Shown: positions 14,587 through 24,521, counted from the first letter of the stretch. The stretch is 47,277 nucleotides of DNA from Armatimonadota bacterium (GCA_012841485.1 DUUU01000439.1:1-47277); one strand, 5' to 3'. The notes: a model not told the origin generated them from the sequence alone. Numbers and translations: made by a program.

Positions 14587-15972
14587 ATGAGTGTTTTCGA
14601 CCGGAAGCGCCTTCCTCCGGAGACATTCAAGCTGGACGTGGAGCGCATGCGCCGCGGCTGGTACTCCGACAAATACTTCCCGAACATCGTCACGCTCCTG
14701 ACGCAACTCGCGCGCCACGGCTATCGGTATGAGGGATCCGCCCGTGCCCTCGCCCGCCTCGGTCTGGACGCGGCCAGCGTGGACGTTGGCAACATCGAGG
14801 TGGAGATGCAGTGGTTCCCTCGCCGCAAGCCGTTCTGCATCGTTGTCGGCATCGACAAGGCGCTGGCGATCCTGAAGGAGTGTACGGGCTACTTTGATGA
14901 CAGCGGCAGCTTCATCAACACCTTCGACCAGATGGAGGTGGAAGCCGTCCACGACGGCTTCGTCGCCCCGTATGCCGGCAACCCGGCTGAAGTGACGCCC
15001 GTCCTTCGGGTGCGCGGGCGTTATCGTGATTTCGCCCTGCTAGAGACGCCGACGCTGGGCGCGCTGACCCGCGGGAGCCGCATCGCCACGAACGTCTACG
15101 AAGTACTCGAGGCGGCGCGCGGCAAGGCGGTGATGTTCTTCCCGGCACGCTTCGATGCGCACGAGGTGCAAGCGGCCGATGGCTACGCCTACTGCATCGC
15201 CGTGGAGGTCTTCAACCGGCGCAATGGCCACCAACTGCGGGCAATGGTCTCCACCGACGCCCAGGGGGGCTGGTGGGAGGGGGCCGGCGGGGGCACGATT
15301 GCCCACGCGGCGATTGCTTGCTTCCTGGGAGACACGGCGGAGATGATGCTGGCGTTCGCTTCGGTGATGCCGCCGGAGGTGCCCCGCGTCGCGCTCGTCG
15401 ATTTCAACAACGACTGCGTGGGCGATACGCTCCGGGTCATGGCCGCCCTGTTCGCCCGGTGGATGCAGCTCACCGATGGGGGACGCTTGGAGGAGGCGCA
15501 GCGCTTCAAGCTGGCGGCTGTCCGCCCCGATACCAGCGCCAGTCTGCGCGACGTGAGCGTGCCACCCCTGGGCGATAGACGCCTCGATTCTGGCGTCAAT
15601 GCCCGCCTCGTCTTCACGCTGCGCGAAGCGATTGACAACGCCTGGCAGGCGTGGAACCTGCCCCGGAAGTGGCACTCGCGGGCGCAGAAGTGGTGCCGCG
15701 ATGTGCGCATCATTGTCACCGGCGGGTTCAAGCCGGAGAAGATCCGCGAGTTCGAGGAGCTGGGCGTGCCTGTCGATATCTATGGCGTCGGCTCCTACAT
15801 CCTCTCCTCCTGCGACAGGCATGGTACCAACAACGACTATACCGCCGATGTGGTGCGGGTGCAGGTGGATGGAGAGTGGCACGAGATGGCGAAGGTGGGC
15901 CGGGCCCCCGGCGAAAACCCCGCGCTGGAACCGGTGTCGGCCGCGGCCAGGGAGCGCGCGCGGAGCGGATAG
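14587..15972 (+). CDS. Nicotinate phosphoribosyltransferase family protein
   Basis: This enzyme is expected to join nicotinate with PRPP to make nicotinate mononucleotide in NAD salvage. It matches the PncB2-type family: RGRYRDFALLETPTLGAL, SRIATNVYEVLEAA, then FFPARFDAHEVQ in the position of the reactive histidine loop, VDFNNDCVGDTLRV, the phosphate-binding TGGFKPEKI and YGVGSYI, and the closing NNDYTADVVRVQ...MAKVGR. Length is 461 residues. GAGGGGAGCG lies ahead of the ATG. A related nicotinamide-using enzyme cannot be excluded. It is followed by a strong hairpin. Confidence 0.88.
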   Translation: MSVFDRKRLPPETFKLDVERMRRGWYSDKYFPNIVTLLTQLARHGYRYEGSARALARLGLDAASVDVGNIEVEMQWFPRRKPFCIVVGIDKALAILKECTGYFDDSGSFINTFDQMEVEAVHDGFVAPYAGNPAEVTPVLRVRGRYRDFALLETPTLGALTRGSRIATNVYEVLEAARGKAVMFFPARFDAHEVQAADGYAYCIAVEVFNRRNGHQLRAMVSTDAQGGWWEGAGGGTIAHAAIACFLGDTAEMMLAFASVMPPEVPRVALVDFNNDCVGDTLRVMAALFARWMQLTDGGRLEEAQRFKLAAVRPDTSASLRDVSVPPLGDRRLDSGVNARLVFTLREAIDNAWQAWNLPRKWHSRAQKWCRDVRIIVTGGFKPEKIREFEELGVPVDIYGVGSYILSSCDRHGTNNDYTADVVRVQVDGEWHEMAKVGRAPGENPALEPVSAAARERARSG

Positions 15973-16008
15973 CAGGACGAGGCTTCGGATTATTACCCGG
16001 ATAGGCGC

Positions 16009-16062
16009 GGAAGGGGGAAGACCCCGAAGAGATCGCTCTCTCGTCGAGGCCTTCCCCCTTCC
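16009..16062. terminator. Hairpin between convergent genes
   Basis: GGAAGGGGGAAG (16009-16020) and CTTCCCCCTTCC (16051-16062) pair perfectly over 12 bases; the 30-base loop holds a second small stem (GAGA/TCTC type). It sits between the convergent phosphoribosyltransferase and glutamate dehydrogenase genes and probably ends transcription from one or both. Confidence 0.6.
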
Positions 16063-16089
16063 TGATCAGGTGCTCCTCTGTTGGGCGGG

Positions 16090-17373
16090 TCATACCCAGC
16101 CGCGGAGGTGGACCGCTTGCGCCACGCGATCCACGGCCACCGCGTAGGCGGCCAGTCGCGTGTGTACGTTTCGGCTCTCGCGCACGTGCGCCACCCGCCA
16201 GAACGCCTCGGTCATCAGGTTATCGAGGCGCTCGTGAACGGTGGGCAGATCCCAGTAGTAGCCGGTCACGTTTTGCACCCACTCGAAGTAGGAGACGGTG
16301 ACCCCTCCGGCGTTGCAGAGGAAGTCGGGGATGACGAAGACCCCCTTTTCGTGCAAGACGTGATCGGCCGCCGGAGTGGTGGGGCCATTTGCCGCCTCGG
16401 CGATCACTTTCGCCTGGATCGTGCCAGCGTTGCGGCTGGTGATCACGTTCTCCAGCGCGGCAGGACACAGGACGGTCACATCGAGCAGGAGCAGCTCCTC
16501 GTTGGTGATCGGGGTGGTGCCGGGAAGGCCGGCCACGGAGCCGGTCGCTTTCTTATGCTCGAGCGCCATCTGCCAGTCGATCCCATCCGCGCAGTAGATG
16601 CTGCCGCAGCTATCGCTGATGGCAACGACGCGCATCCCCAGCAGCTCGACGGCCAGCTGCGCCAGGTAGACGCCGGCATTGCCGTAGCCCTGGATGGCGA
16701 GGGTGCCCTCTTTCAGCTCCAGGCCAAGCAGCTTGGCCGCCTCGCGAATGCAGTAGATGGCGCCGCGCGCCGTGGCGTCGCCCCGGCCCTGAGAGCCCCC
16801 CAGGATGAGCGGCTTGCCCGTGATCAGACCAGGCACGTTGTGCCCGGTCATCTTGCTGTACTCATCCATCATCCACGCCATGATCCGTGGCGTGGTGTAG
16901 ACGTCGGGTGCAGGAATATCGCGCTCGTCGCCAATGAAGTTGCCCAGGGAGCGGATGTAGCCGCGCGCCAGTCGCTCCAGCTCGCCTTCGCTCATCTGCT
17001 TGGGGTTGCAGATGATCCCGCCCTTGCCGCCGCCGTAGGGCAGACCTACCACGGCAGTTTTCCAGGTCATCCACGCCGCCAGGGCGCGCACGGTATCGAT
17101 CGTCTCCTCGGGGTGGAAGCGGATCCCGCCCTTCGTTGGTCCGCACGCATCGTTATACTGGACGCGAAACCCCGTGAAAATCTTGGTCGTGCCGTCGTCC
17201 ATGCGGACTGGAATGGAGACGTGAAGCTCGCGCATCGGGACGCGGAGAAGCTGATGCGTCGCGCTGTCGAGGTCCAGCAAAGTGGCCGCTTCATCCAACT
17301 GCGCTTGTGCGATTTCAAACGGGTTCAGGGTTTCCATTGCTCGTTCCACGGGTGTTTTATCTCTCTTCTGCAT
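16090..17373 (-). CDS. gdhA: Glutamate dehydrogenase
   Basis: This enzyme links glutamate with 2-oxoglutarate and ammonia using NAD(P). It belongs to the 420-residue bacterial/archaeal hexameric type. Substrate-site residues K81 ([11 protein letters not shown]), K105 (MTWKTAVV) and the catalytic K117 (PYGGGKGGI) are present, with PAPDVYT after them. The dinucleotide-binding motif [13 protein letters not shown] is about residue 225. Length is 427. Two starts are possible: ATG at 17373 (used here) and ATG at 17337 (METLNPFE); neither has a strong ribosome site. A sigma70-type promoter lies about 200 bases upstream. Confidence 0.95.
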   Translation of the reverse strand: MQKRDKTPVERAMETLNPFEIAQAQLDEAATLLDLDSATHQLLRVPMRELHVSIPVRMDDGTTKIFTGFRVQYNDACGPTKGGIRFHPEETIDTVRALAAWMTWKTAVVGLPYGGGKGGIICNPKQMSEGELERLARGYIRSLGNFIGDERDIPAPDVYTTPRIMAWMMDEYSKMTGHNVPGLITGKPLILGGSQGRGDATARGAIYCIREAAKLLGLELKEGTLAIQGYGNAGVYLAQLAVELLGMRVVAISDSCGSIYCADGIDWQMALEHKKATGSVAGLPGTTPITNEELLLLDVTVLCPAALENVITSRNAGTIQAKVIAEAANGPTTPAADHVLHEKGVFVIPDFLCNAGGVTVSYFEWVQNVTGYYWDLPTVHERLDNLMTEAFWRVAHVRESRNVHTRLAAYAVAVDRVAQAVHLRGWV

Positions 17374-18055
17374 CTCATACCCAGAGCCGCCAAGGTTGCC
17401 AGCGTCATCTCGCCCCTCAGCCTGCGCCCGCGCATCCCGCGATCCCCGTTGGCCAACCCATCCTCCTGGGTGCCCGAGAACGGCGCGACCGGCCGCGATG
17501 GACCGATCACGCGCGCAAGCGCGCCTCTTCCAACGGACCAGACAGCAGGCGGCAACCGGTTGCCTACAGCCGACTTATTATCCTCGAAATGCGTCGCGGT
17601 GTCAAGAGGGGAAACGCATGGCGATCCGACAATCCGCCGAGCCGGCCGATCGACCAGAAAAGCCAAAGCCTCTGGCCTCCAAACGCCTGCTGGTAGACCG
17701 CGTGCGATGAGGGCTTGCGTCCCCCGCGCGCTATGGGAACGTCATCCGTGTGTGGCACGCGCGTAGGCAGGAACTGCCCCCAAGACGGCCCTGAGGGCGT
17801 CGCAGTCGTTCGGCAAACCAAGGCTGGATGCGCCTGGGGGCAACACGGGCGAGGTGGGCACACGCGCAACCTCGGAGATAGGAGGCCGCGGCGCCTTTGC
17901 ATCCGCCCCTACGGGCGGACGCCCTCCATCTCGAAGGGGAACCGCCCGGCGGGGGCGAACAACCGTCTCTGACAGCCTCCCACGGGACCTGGACCGGACC
18001 TCTTCATCGCGCGTCTGATCCCCTATCGGGGGCGAGCTGGATCAAGGAGCAGCGG
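17374..18055. other. Long divergent intergenic region, gdhA and UroD-family gene
   Basis: No gene is seen in 680 bases. It holds the gdhA promoter (17577-17605, minus strand) with a leader of about 200 bases. A small hairpin, CCGCCC-CTAC-GGGCGG (17903-17918), lies upstream of the UroD-family gene. I could not find a clear promoter for that gene. Confidence 0.45.
17577..17605 (-). promoter_or_regulatory. Promoter of gdhA
   Basis: On the minus strand, a perfect TTGACA (17605-17600) and GATAAT (17582-17577) are separated by 17 bases. Transcription would begin near 17570. Confidence 0.68.
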
Positions 18056-19174
18056 ATGCGGTTCTCGCGCGAGCAGTATCTGGAGTATATGACGTTCGGC
18101 GAGTTTGAGCGCCCGATCTTCGTGGAGCTGTTTGGGCTGCTGGTGGGCCTGGAAGCGGAGTGGCGCGCTCAGGGCGCCACCCAGGAAGAGATCGATCTGG
18201 TGGCCTTCGACTGGGACTGGGTGCCGGTGGTGAACTGCGGCGGGGACACGGGCCCGCGAGGCCTCCCCACCGTGATCCTGGAGGAGAACGAGCGCGAGCT
18301 CATCCAGCGCGACGGTCTTGGGCGCACGATGAAGCTCCTCAAGGGCTATGCCACGATCCCGCTCCCCCTCGATTTCCCCGTGAAGACGATGGACGACTGG
18401 CTGAAGGTGAAGCCGATCTTCACCTTCCATGAGGCGCGCATCAACCCGGACGCGGTGGCAAGCGCCGCGAAGGCGCGGGCGGAGGGCGCACTCGTGGTGG
18501 CAGGCATCCCCGGCGCCTTCGATATCCCCCGCGCGTTGATGGGCGAGGAGGTCGCCTGCCTGGCCTACTACGAGCAGCCGGAGCTGATGGAGGATATCCT
18601 CGCCACGCTCAGCGACACCGCCTTCCGCGTCCTGGAGCGCGTCAGCCAGGAGGTGACCATCGATCAGCTCTCTGTTCACGAGGATTTCGCGGGGAAATCC
18701 GGACCGCTCGTTGGCCCGGCACAGATCCGGCAGTACTTCAGGCCGTACTACCAGCGCATCTGGGGCCTCCTCTCTGCACGAGGGGCGCGCCTCTTCCAGC
18801 AGGATACGGATGGAAATATCAATCCGGTCATCGACGCGCTGTTGGAGTGCGGGCTCACCAGCATCTATCCCATGGAGCCGGCCGCGGGTATGGATGTGGT
18901 GGCGTTGCGCCGCAAATACGGCCGGCGCCTGGCCATGGCGGGCGGCATCGACAAGCACGTCTTGCGCCAGAGCAAAGAGGCGATCCGGGCGGAGTTAGAG
19001 TACAAGATGCAGCCGCTGATGCGCCAGGGCGGCTTCCTCTTCGGCCTCGACCACCGCATCCCCAACGGCACGCCCTTGGAGAACTACCGGTACTATGTGG
19101 ACCTGGGCCGCGAGATCCTCGGTCTCCCGCCCCGCTCACCGAAGTCCAAGGGATGGCGGCGGATGGCCTTCTGA
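18056..19174 (+). CDS. Uroporphyrinogen-decarboxylase-family protein (MtaA/CmuA-like)
   Basis: A 372-residue protein of the UroD superfamily, which includes haem-pathway decarboxylases and methyl-corrinoid methyltransferases such as MtaA and CmuA. The fold markers are HEDFAGKSGPLVGPAQIRQYF (about residue 218), DTDGNINPVIDALLECGLT and the C-terminal GGFLFGLDHRIPNGTPLENY. It is probably not HemE, because the N-terminal RQAGR motif is missing. AAGGAG lies six bases before the ATG at 18056; the open frame to 17897 is non-coding. Such genes are multiplied in Armatimonadota and Planctomycetes-type genomes next to sugar genes, as here (a heparinase-like gene follows after 115 bases). Its substrate is unknown. 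Confidence 0.8.
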   Translation: MRFSREQYLEYMTFGEFERPIFVELFGLLVGLEAEWRAQGATQEEIDLVAFDWDWVPVVNCGGDTGPRGLPTVILEENERELIQRDGLGRTMKLLKGYATIPLPLDFPVKTMDDWLKVKPIFTFHEARINPDAVASAAKARAEGALVVAGIPGAFDIPRALMGEEVACLAYYEQPELMEDILATLSDTAFRVLERVSQEVTIDQLSVHEDFAGKSGPLVGPAQIRQYFRPYYQRIWGLLSARGARLFQQDTDGNINPVIDALLECGLTSIYPMEPAAGMDVVALRRKYGRRLAMAGGIDKHVLRQSKEAIRAELEYKMQPLMRQGGFLFGLDHRIPNGTPLENYRYYVDLGREILGLPPRSPKSKGWRRMAF

Positions 19175-19289
19175 GGAGGCACGCCGTCGCGACTGGCGAG
19201 GCGACGCCCCCGCTGGCCAGGGAGTCGGGCGGGTGATGGCGAACGCATCCCCTGGCAACTGTCACTCCCCGAAGGAGGTTGGTACAGCT

Positions 19290-21461
19290 ATGGCACGGTT
19301 ACTCGCAATCATCTGTCTCGTCTATTGCTCCATCGCCGCGGCGGCGGCGGAGCCGGGCCTGCCCGAGTGGGCCGCGAAGATCCGAACGGATCACCCCCGG
19401 CTCTTCTTCAATCGCGACACCTGGCCCGCCGTCCGCGAGCGCGCCCTGGGCCCGGAGAAAGAGTGGTACGAACAGTACAAGCGCCGGGTCGACCAGCTCC
19501 AGGAGGAGATCGACAAGCTGGCGGATCCGCCGCGCGACCTGGGCCCCCAGGCCGCGTGGGCCGCGTTTGTCTACCGCATGACCGGCGAGCGTCCCTATCT
19601 CGACCTGGCGAAGAAGGCGATGGAGATCAGCCTGCGCTTCTACGAGAAATGCTATGAGGAGCGCAAGGCGGTCAACTGGTACTCGACGACGCGCGTCCAC
19701 GTGGTCCTGGCGTGGGACTGGCTCTATAACGACCTCACGGAGGCAGAGCGCAAGGAGTATCTCTCACGGCTGGTGCAGGTGCTTCATAAAGTGTATACCG
19801 CCCGGCCACGCATCTATCGCGAGAGCCTGAGCAACTACACCACCGGGTTCTACGGCGTGACGAACTGCAAGTGGTTCGTGGGCCTGGCGGGGCTTGGCTC
19901 CGGGATCGAGGATGCACTCGTTCGCGAGTGGCTGGTGTGGGGCTATGGCGAGAATATGAAGATGCTGGCCCATCGGAAGCGCGCGTGCGGCGACGACGGC
20001 GGCTCGGCGTCGCCCACCCTGGGCTATGCCTTTGGCGCCTACCCGTGGTCGGAGCAGAACTTCTTCTACACCTGGCTGAGCGCTACCGGCGAGAACATCG
20101 CCCCGGAGTGGCCGCACAGCGCCTGGCTCGCCAACTACGTTCTCTGGAACTGGATCGAGACGGGGGGCGCCCCGCGCGAGTTCGGTTGGGGGGATACGCC
20201 GCACACCACCAACAGGATGCCGTATTCCGACCTCTACACGCACATGGCGAATATCCGCCATCTCTATGGCAAGGTCGCCCCGGAGGCCGCCGCGCTCGCG
20301 CGCTACGTGCAAGAAAAGGTCCCGCATAAGCGCTACCAGGGCACCTGGTTTATCTACCCCTTCCTGCTCACGGATCTAGATAAGTCGCCGGAGCCGTTCC
20401 GCCCAGAGCGCCTGCCGGCGGCGCGCCACTTCGAGAGCCTGGGGCAGATCTTCATGCGCTCGGGCACGGGGCCCGAGGATACCTACTGCCTCTTTACGGC
20501 CGGCGGCATCCTGGCACAGCACCGGCACTATGATGCCCTCAGCTTCATCATCTACCATCGCGGGCATCTGGCGCTCGACACCGGCACGCGCTATGATGAG
20601 TTCGTGAACGGCGAGCACCTGGCGAATTACTACGCGCAGACCGTGGCCCACAACTGCGTCCTCGTCCACCAGCCGGGCGAGCCGCCCGCGCGCTACTGGG
20701 GCGGAACGGTTGTGGGGAACCACGGCGGCCAGCACCGCCAGCTCGGCTCCGAGGTGAAGGCATTCGAGACCAACGACCGCTACGTCTACGTGGCCGGCGA
20801 TGCCACCGCCAGCTACCTCCATGGCCCGGTGAAGCGCGAGGGCCAGGCCGATCTCCCGGAGAAGGTCTCGCTCGTCACCCGGCAGCTTGTCTTCCTCATG
20901 CCCAACCACTTCGTGGTCTTCGACCGCGTTGTCGCCACGGACCCCTCTTACCGGAAGGAGTGGCTGCTGCACACGGCGCACGAGCCGGCCATCGAGGGAA
21001 AGCAGTTTCGTGCCGACCATGAGGAAGGCCGTCTCTTCTGCCGCACGCTCCTCCCGGAAGATGCGGTACTCACGCCGGTGGGTGGTCCGGGCCGCGAGTT
21101 CTGGGCGGCCGGCCAGAACTGGACGATCAAACCGGGCAAGCTGAAGCCGGAGCAGCTGGCGATGATGGGCCAGTGGCGGGTGGAGGTCTCTCCGGGCGCT
21201 GCTCGCGCCGAAGATCACTTCCTCCACGTCCTGCAGGTGGGCGATCAGAAGGTATCCGCCATGGACCCGGTGGAGGTGCTGCGCGAGGGAGAGATGGCCG
21301 GCGCGCGCATCCGAATCGGCGAAACCACCTGGGAGGTGCTCTTCAACACGAAGGGCGATCTGGGTGGCCGGATCCGCCGCCGGGGCGACGACGCGCCCCT
21401 CGACCGGGCGCTCACTCAGACGGTCACGCCTCAGGTAGGCATCCTGGCCCTCCCCGAGTAG
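19290..21461 (+). CDS. Secreted heparinase II/III-family protein
   Basis: A predicted exported polysaccharide lyase or lyase-like protein of 723 residues. A signal peptide (MARLLAIICLVYCSIAAAAA) is followed by an alpha/alpha-toroid domain (about residues 40-390, with W/Y-rich repeats such as VLAWDWLYNDLT) and a heparinase II/III beta-sandwich domain marked by HYDALSFIIYHRGHLALDTG and the conserved NCVLVH. The C-terminal 250 residues are a beta-rich sheet. The ATG at 19290 lies behind AAGGAGG with 11 bases between; upstream codons are not homologous. The substrate (an acidic polysaccharide is usual for the family) cannot be told from the sequence. Confidence 0.82.
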   Translation: MARLLAIICLVYCSIAAAAAEPGLPEWAAKIRTDHPRLFFNRDTWPAVRERALGPEKEWYEQYKRRVDQLQEEIDKLADPPRDLGPQAAWAAFVYRMTGERPYLDLAKKAMEISLRFYEKCYEERKAVNWYSTTRVHVVLAWDWLYNDLTEAERKEYLSRLVQVLHKVYTARPRIYRESLSNYTTGFYGVTNCKWFVGLAGLGSGIEDALVREWLVWGYGENMKMLAHRKRACGDDGGSASPTLGYAFGAYPWSEQNFFYTWLSATGENIAPEWPHSAWLANYVLWNWIETGGAPREFGWGDTPHTTNRMPYSDLYTHMANIRHLYGKVAPEAAALARYVQEKVPHKRYQGTWFIYPFLLTDLDKSPEPFRPERLPAARHFESLGQIFMRSGTGPEDTYCLFTAGGILAQHRHYDALSFIIYHRGHLALDTGTRYDEFVNGEHLANYYAQTVAHNCVLVHQPGEPPARYWGGTVVGNHGGQHRQLGSEVKAFETNDRYVYVAGDATASYLHGPVKREGQADLPEKVSLVTRQLVFLMPNHFVVFDRVVATDPSYRKEWLLHTAHEPAIEGKQFRADHEEGRLFCRTLLPEDAVLTPVGGPGREFWAAGQNWTIKPGKLKPEQLAMMGQWRVEVSPGAARAEDHFLHVLQVGDQKVSAMDPVEVLREGEMAGARIRIGETTWEVLFNTKGDLGGRIRRRGDDAPLDRALTQTVTPQVGILALPE

Positions 21462-21820
21462 GGCACGCTCGCCCGAACACCGATCCGCTTGCGTGGGAAG
21501 GGCAATAGCCGTCCTTCCCACGCAAGCCCACTCCACGAGGCCCGGTCCCCGCACGCTTTTGTGCCTCATTGCCCCGCGGGCACACTCCTCTCCCGACTTC
21601 AACCGCGACCCCGCCCGGTAGCGCGAGGAGCCTGCTTCCGAGAGCAGTCCGAAGAACGGATCGGCAGCCTCGCGGCATCCCACCCTTGTCTCCCTGGCGC
21701 CTGCTCTGCGCCCCCGCAGGCAGGTTTGGCCCCGTGGTTCCGGGGGTAACTGATTCCCGTCATGCGGAGTGGGGCACGCGGCGGCTGCGCTGCAGGTTGG
21801 TCCGGGCAATAGGGTGATGA
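21462..21820. other. Intergenic region ahead of the histidine kinase
   Basis: Apart from the hairpin at 21487-21527, no gene is seen. No sigma70 or sigma54 promoter for the two-component pair is apparent. Confidence 0.4.
21487..21527 (+). terminator. Perfect 15-bp hairpin after the heparinase-like gene
   Basis: GCTTGCGTGGGAAGG (21487-21501) and CCTTCCCACGCAAGC (21513-21527) pair perfectly with an 11-base loop, 25 bases after the stop codon. It is the strongest hairpin in the window and fits a terminator, though no T-run follows. Confidence 0.65.
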
Positions 21821-22999
21821 ATGGACGCGAGTGAGCGCTTGATAGATATTCTGCAGCAACTCGGGGCGTGTCTCTCATCGCGAGAGGATACGCCGCACGC
21901 CTGGCGTCCGTTGGGAGAGGCGCTGCTTGCCGTGCCGGGCGTCTCGGGGGTGTGGTTCGCGCTCTGGCGAGAGGAGCATTTGGAGACGCTCTCGCTGGGC
22001 GAACTGCCGGGAGAGGGGCAGGCGCGTGTCGATCTCCTACGCGCGTGGCACTGGGACTACCGTGCTGATGGCGCCCCCATGGCGAGCGTTCTGGCCACTC
22101 CGGGGCCCCTCGTGATCGTGCCGCTCGGCGAGCCGGACCATCTGGCAGGCGCCCTTGCTCTGGCAACGCATGAACCGGTGGCGCCCCTGATGCGCCTCGC
22201 CGAAGTGGTGGCCAGTGGCTTGCGGGCTGATCTGCGCCGGAGGCGCCTGGCGGGGGAGATGGAGCAAGCCCGGACGCTCCTGTGCGAGCAGATCGCCGGG
22301 ATCAGCGAGCTGCCTGCCGTCAGCCAGCTGGCCGCCAGCGTGGCGCACGAGCTGCGCAACCCGCTCAGCTCCATCAAGGGCGCTGCGCAATACATCCGCA
22401 ACGAATACCAGGATCATGCCACCGTGCGCGAGTTCCTCGATATTATTATCGAGGAGGTGGGCGTTCTCAACCGGATCACCACCGAGTTCCTCGATTTCGC
22501 CCGGCCGATGCACCTCAACCTGGAGCAGATGCACGTGCACGACAGCATTCGCCGCCTCCTCCAGGTGATGAAGCCGCAGATGGCCGCGCAGGGAATCGAG
22601 GCGGTGCTGGATCTGAGCGCGGACGTGCCTCCGACCTACTTTGACTCGCGCCAGGTGGATCAGATGCTGCGCAACATCGTCATGAACGCGATCCAAGCGA
22701 TGCCGGACGGAGGCACGCTCAGCGTGCGGACGCGTGCCTTCGACACGCCGCTGCCCGGGGTGGAGATTGCGATTGCCGATACAGGCCGGGGCATCAACCC
22801 GGAGGATCTCCATCGGCTCTTCACACCGTTCTTCACCACCAAGACCAAGGGCGTGGGCCTCGGCCTGACGATTGTCCAGAGAATCGCGCAGAATCACGGT
22901 GGGGTGGTCTCGGTGCAGTGCCCTCCCGGGGGCGGGAGCGAGTTTACCATCCGGCTGCCGTGCGCTCCTGGCGCGGAGAGCCTGCGCGTGAGCGGATAG
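21821..22999 (+). CDS. Sensor histidine kinase, NtrB-like
   Basis: A soluble 392-residue kinase. The first 140 residues look like a GAF-type sensor (segments VSGVWFALWREE and GPLVIVPLGEP) with no membrane segment. The H-box SVAHELRNPLSSIKGAAQ carries H176. The ATPase domain shows the N-box (RNIVMNAIQAM), G1 (DTGRGI), F (FTPFFTTKTKG) and G2 (GVGLGL). The H-box and domain order are those of NtrB/AtoS-type kinases, which signal to sigma54 activators, and exactly such a response regulator follows 13 bases later. The stimulus is unknown. The ATG at 21821 follows a weak site (AGGGTG). Confidence 0.92.
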   Translation: MDASERLIDILQQLGACLSSREDTPHAWRPLGEALLAVPGVSGVWFALWREEHLETLSLGELPGEGQARVDLLRAWHWDYRADGAPMASVLATPGPLVIVPLGEPDHLAGALALATHEPVAPLMRLAEVVASGLRADLRRRRLAGEMEQARTLLCEQIAGISELPAVSQLAASVAHELRNPLSSIKGAAQYIRNEYQDHATVREFLDIIIEEVGVLNRITTEFLDFARPMHLNLEQMHVHDSIRRLLQVMKPQMAAQGIEAVLDLSADVPPTYFDSRQVDQMLRNIVMNAIQAMPDGGTLSVRTRAFDTPLPGVEIAIADTGRGINPEDLHRLFTPFFTTKTKGVGLGLTIVQRIAQNHGGVVSVQCPPGGGSEFTIRLPCAPGAESLRVSG

Positions 23000-23012
23000 A
23001 TGGGGGGAGAAG

Positions 23013-24443
23013 ATGGGGGAACCTGGAGATACCGTTCGCGTGCTCGTCGTTGACGACGAGCAGCACATTCGTCGGGTGTTGGAGGCGCTCTTCCGGCGGG
23101 ATGGCTATGAGGTGTACGCGGCCGAGACGCCGCAACGCGCGCTCGCGCTTGCCGCCGAGACAGATATTGATGTTCTGGTCGCCGATTTGATCATGCCGGA
23201 TCTGACGGGCGTGCAGCTGATGCAGGAGATCCGCCAGCTTCACCCGGGCGTGGCCACCGTGATGATCACGGCGCATGGCTCCGTGCGCTCGGCGGTGGAT
23301 GCGATGAAGCTGGGCGCCTTTGACTACATCGCCAAGCCGTTCGATATGGATGAACTGCTGCGCGTGGTGCGCAAGGCCATTGATTGGAAGCGCCTGAACG
23401 GGGATGCGAAATGCGCCCGCGAGCTCCCCGACGCGGAGTGGACGCTCGACAACATCGTCGGCGGCAGCCCGCAGATGCAGCAGGTTTGTCGCGTCGTTCG
23501 CCGGGCAGCCAACAGCCGGGCCACAGTCTTGCTTCGTGGCGAGAGCGGCACGGGCAAGGAACTGGTCGCGCTGGCGCTGCACAAGAACTCTCCCCGGGCC
23601 CGGCACCCCTTTGTGCCGGTTGCTGCCGCGGCCCTCTCCGAGGAGCTTCTAGAGAGCGAGCTCTTTGGCCACGAGAAGGGCTCCTTCACCGGGGCCACCA
23701 ACCAGCGCGTTGGCCGATTCGAGCTGGCCGACGGGGGCACGCTCTTCCTGGATGAGATCGGCGATATCTCGCCGGCGCTTCAGGTGAAGCTCCTCCGCGT
23801 GTTGCAGGAACGCGAGTTTGAGCGCGTGGGCGGCACCAAGACGATCAAGGTGGATGTCCGCCTCATCGCCGCGACCAATCGAGACCTAGAGGCCGCCGTC
23901 GCAGCGGGCCGGTTTCGGCATGACCTCTACTACCGCCTTCAGGTGATCCAGATCACGATGCCGCCGCTACGCCGCCGCAAGGAGGATCTGCCGGCGCTGG
24001 TAGACCACTTCATTCGCAAGTACGCCGGTGAGGATGGCCGGCAGATTCAGGGGGTCGCCGAGGATGCCATGGAGATCCTGTCGCGACACTCCTGGCCCGG
24101 CAACGTGCGCGAGCTGGAGAACTGCATCGAGTATGCGGTGGTCATGTCGGAGCCGGACGCGACGCTGATCACCCCCGATGTGCTGCCGCTCAGCGTGCGT
24201 GGCCTCGTCGCCTCCGGCGACACGATCCAGGTGCCCGCCGGAACCACGTTCGACGAGGCGGTCGCCGTCGTCGAGCGCGAGTTGCTCCTCGACGCGCTGA
24301 AGAAGACCGGCTGGAATCTGCGCGCTGCCTCCGCCCACCTCGGCATGAGCGACCGCTCGTTGGAGCACTACATCCGCAAGCACGGCCTGCAATCGCAAGA
24401 AGACTGGATGCCGGCAGTACCACCGGCCATCCGCCGGGGGTGA
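23013..24443 (+). CDS. Sigma54-dependent response regulator, NtrC family
   Basis: A 476-residue enhancer-binding activator. The receiver domain (1-125) carries the phosphoacceptor D58 (LVADLIMPD) and K109. The AAA+ domain has Walker A GESGTGKE (176-183), the sigma54-contact loop GSFTGA (223-228; the consensus is GAFTGA) and Walker B GGTLFLDEIGD (241-251). The Fis-type helix-turn-helix is at the C-terminus (KKTGWNLRAASAHLGMSDRSL). It is cotranscribed with the kinase gene upstream. The Ala-to-Ser change in the contact loop occurs in some functional activators. No sigma54 promoter (TGGCAC-N5-TTGC) was seen in the window, so its targets are elsewhere or missed. Confidence 0.93.
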   Translation: MGEPGDTVRVLVVDDEQHIRRVLEALFRRDGYEVYAAETPQRALALAAETDIDVLVADLIMPDLTGVQLMQEIRQLHPGVATVMITAHGSVRSAVDAMKLGAFDYIAKPFDMDELLRVVRKAIDWKRLNGDAKCARELPDAEWTLDNIVGGSPQMQQVCRVVRRAANSRATVLLRGESGTGKELVALALHKNSPRARHPFVPVAAAALSEELLESELFGHEKGSFTGATNQRVGRFELADGGTLFLDEIGDISPALQVKLLRVLQEREFERVGGTKTIKVDVRLIAATNRDLEAAVAAGRFRHDLYYRLQVIQITMPPLRRRKEDLPALVDHFIRKYAGEDGRQIQGVAEDAMEILSRHSWPGNVRELENCIEYAVVMSEPDATLITPDVLPLSVRGLVASGDTIQVPAGTTFDEAVAVVERELLLDALKKTGWNLRAASAHLGMSDRSLEHYIRKHGLQSQEDWMPAVPPAIRRG

Positions 24444-24501
24444 GTCCGGAGCGGGGGAGAGCGAACCCGAGCCGGCAGGGGGCCTGGGAGGGGAGCCCGG
24501 C

Positions 24502-24521
24502 GCGCGGTGCTCTATCGCCGC
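24502..24521 (+). repeat. Direct repeat copy 1
   Basis: GCGCGGTGCTCTATCGCCGC here matches 24714-24733 in 19 of 20 bases (C/T at position 11). Each copy could also form a short hairpin (GCGG/CCGC). Confidence 0.7.
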
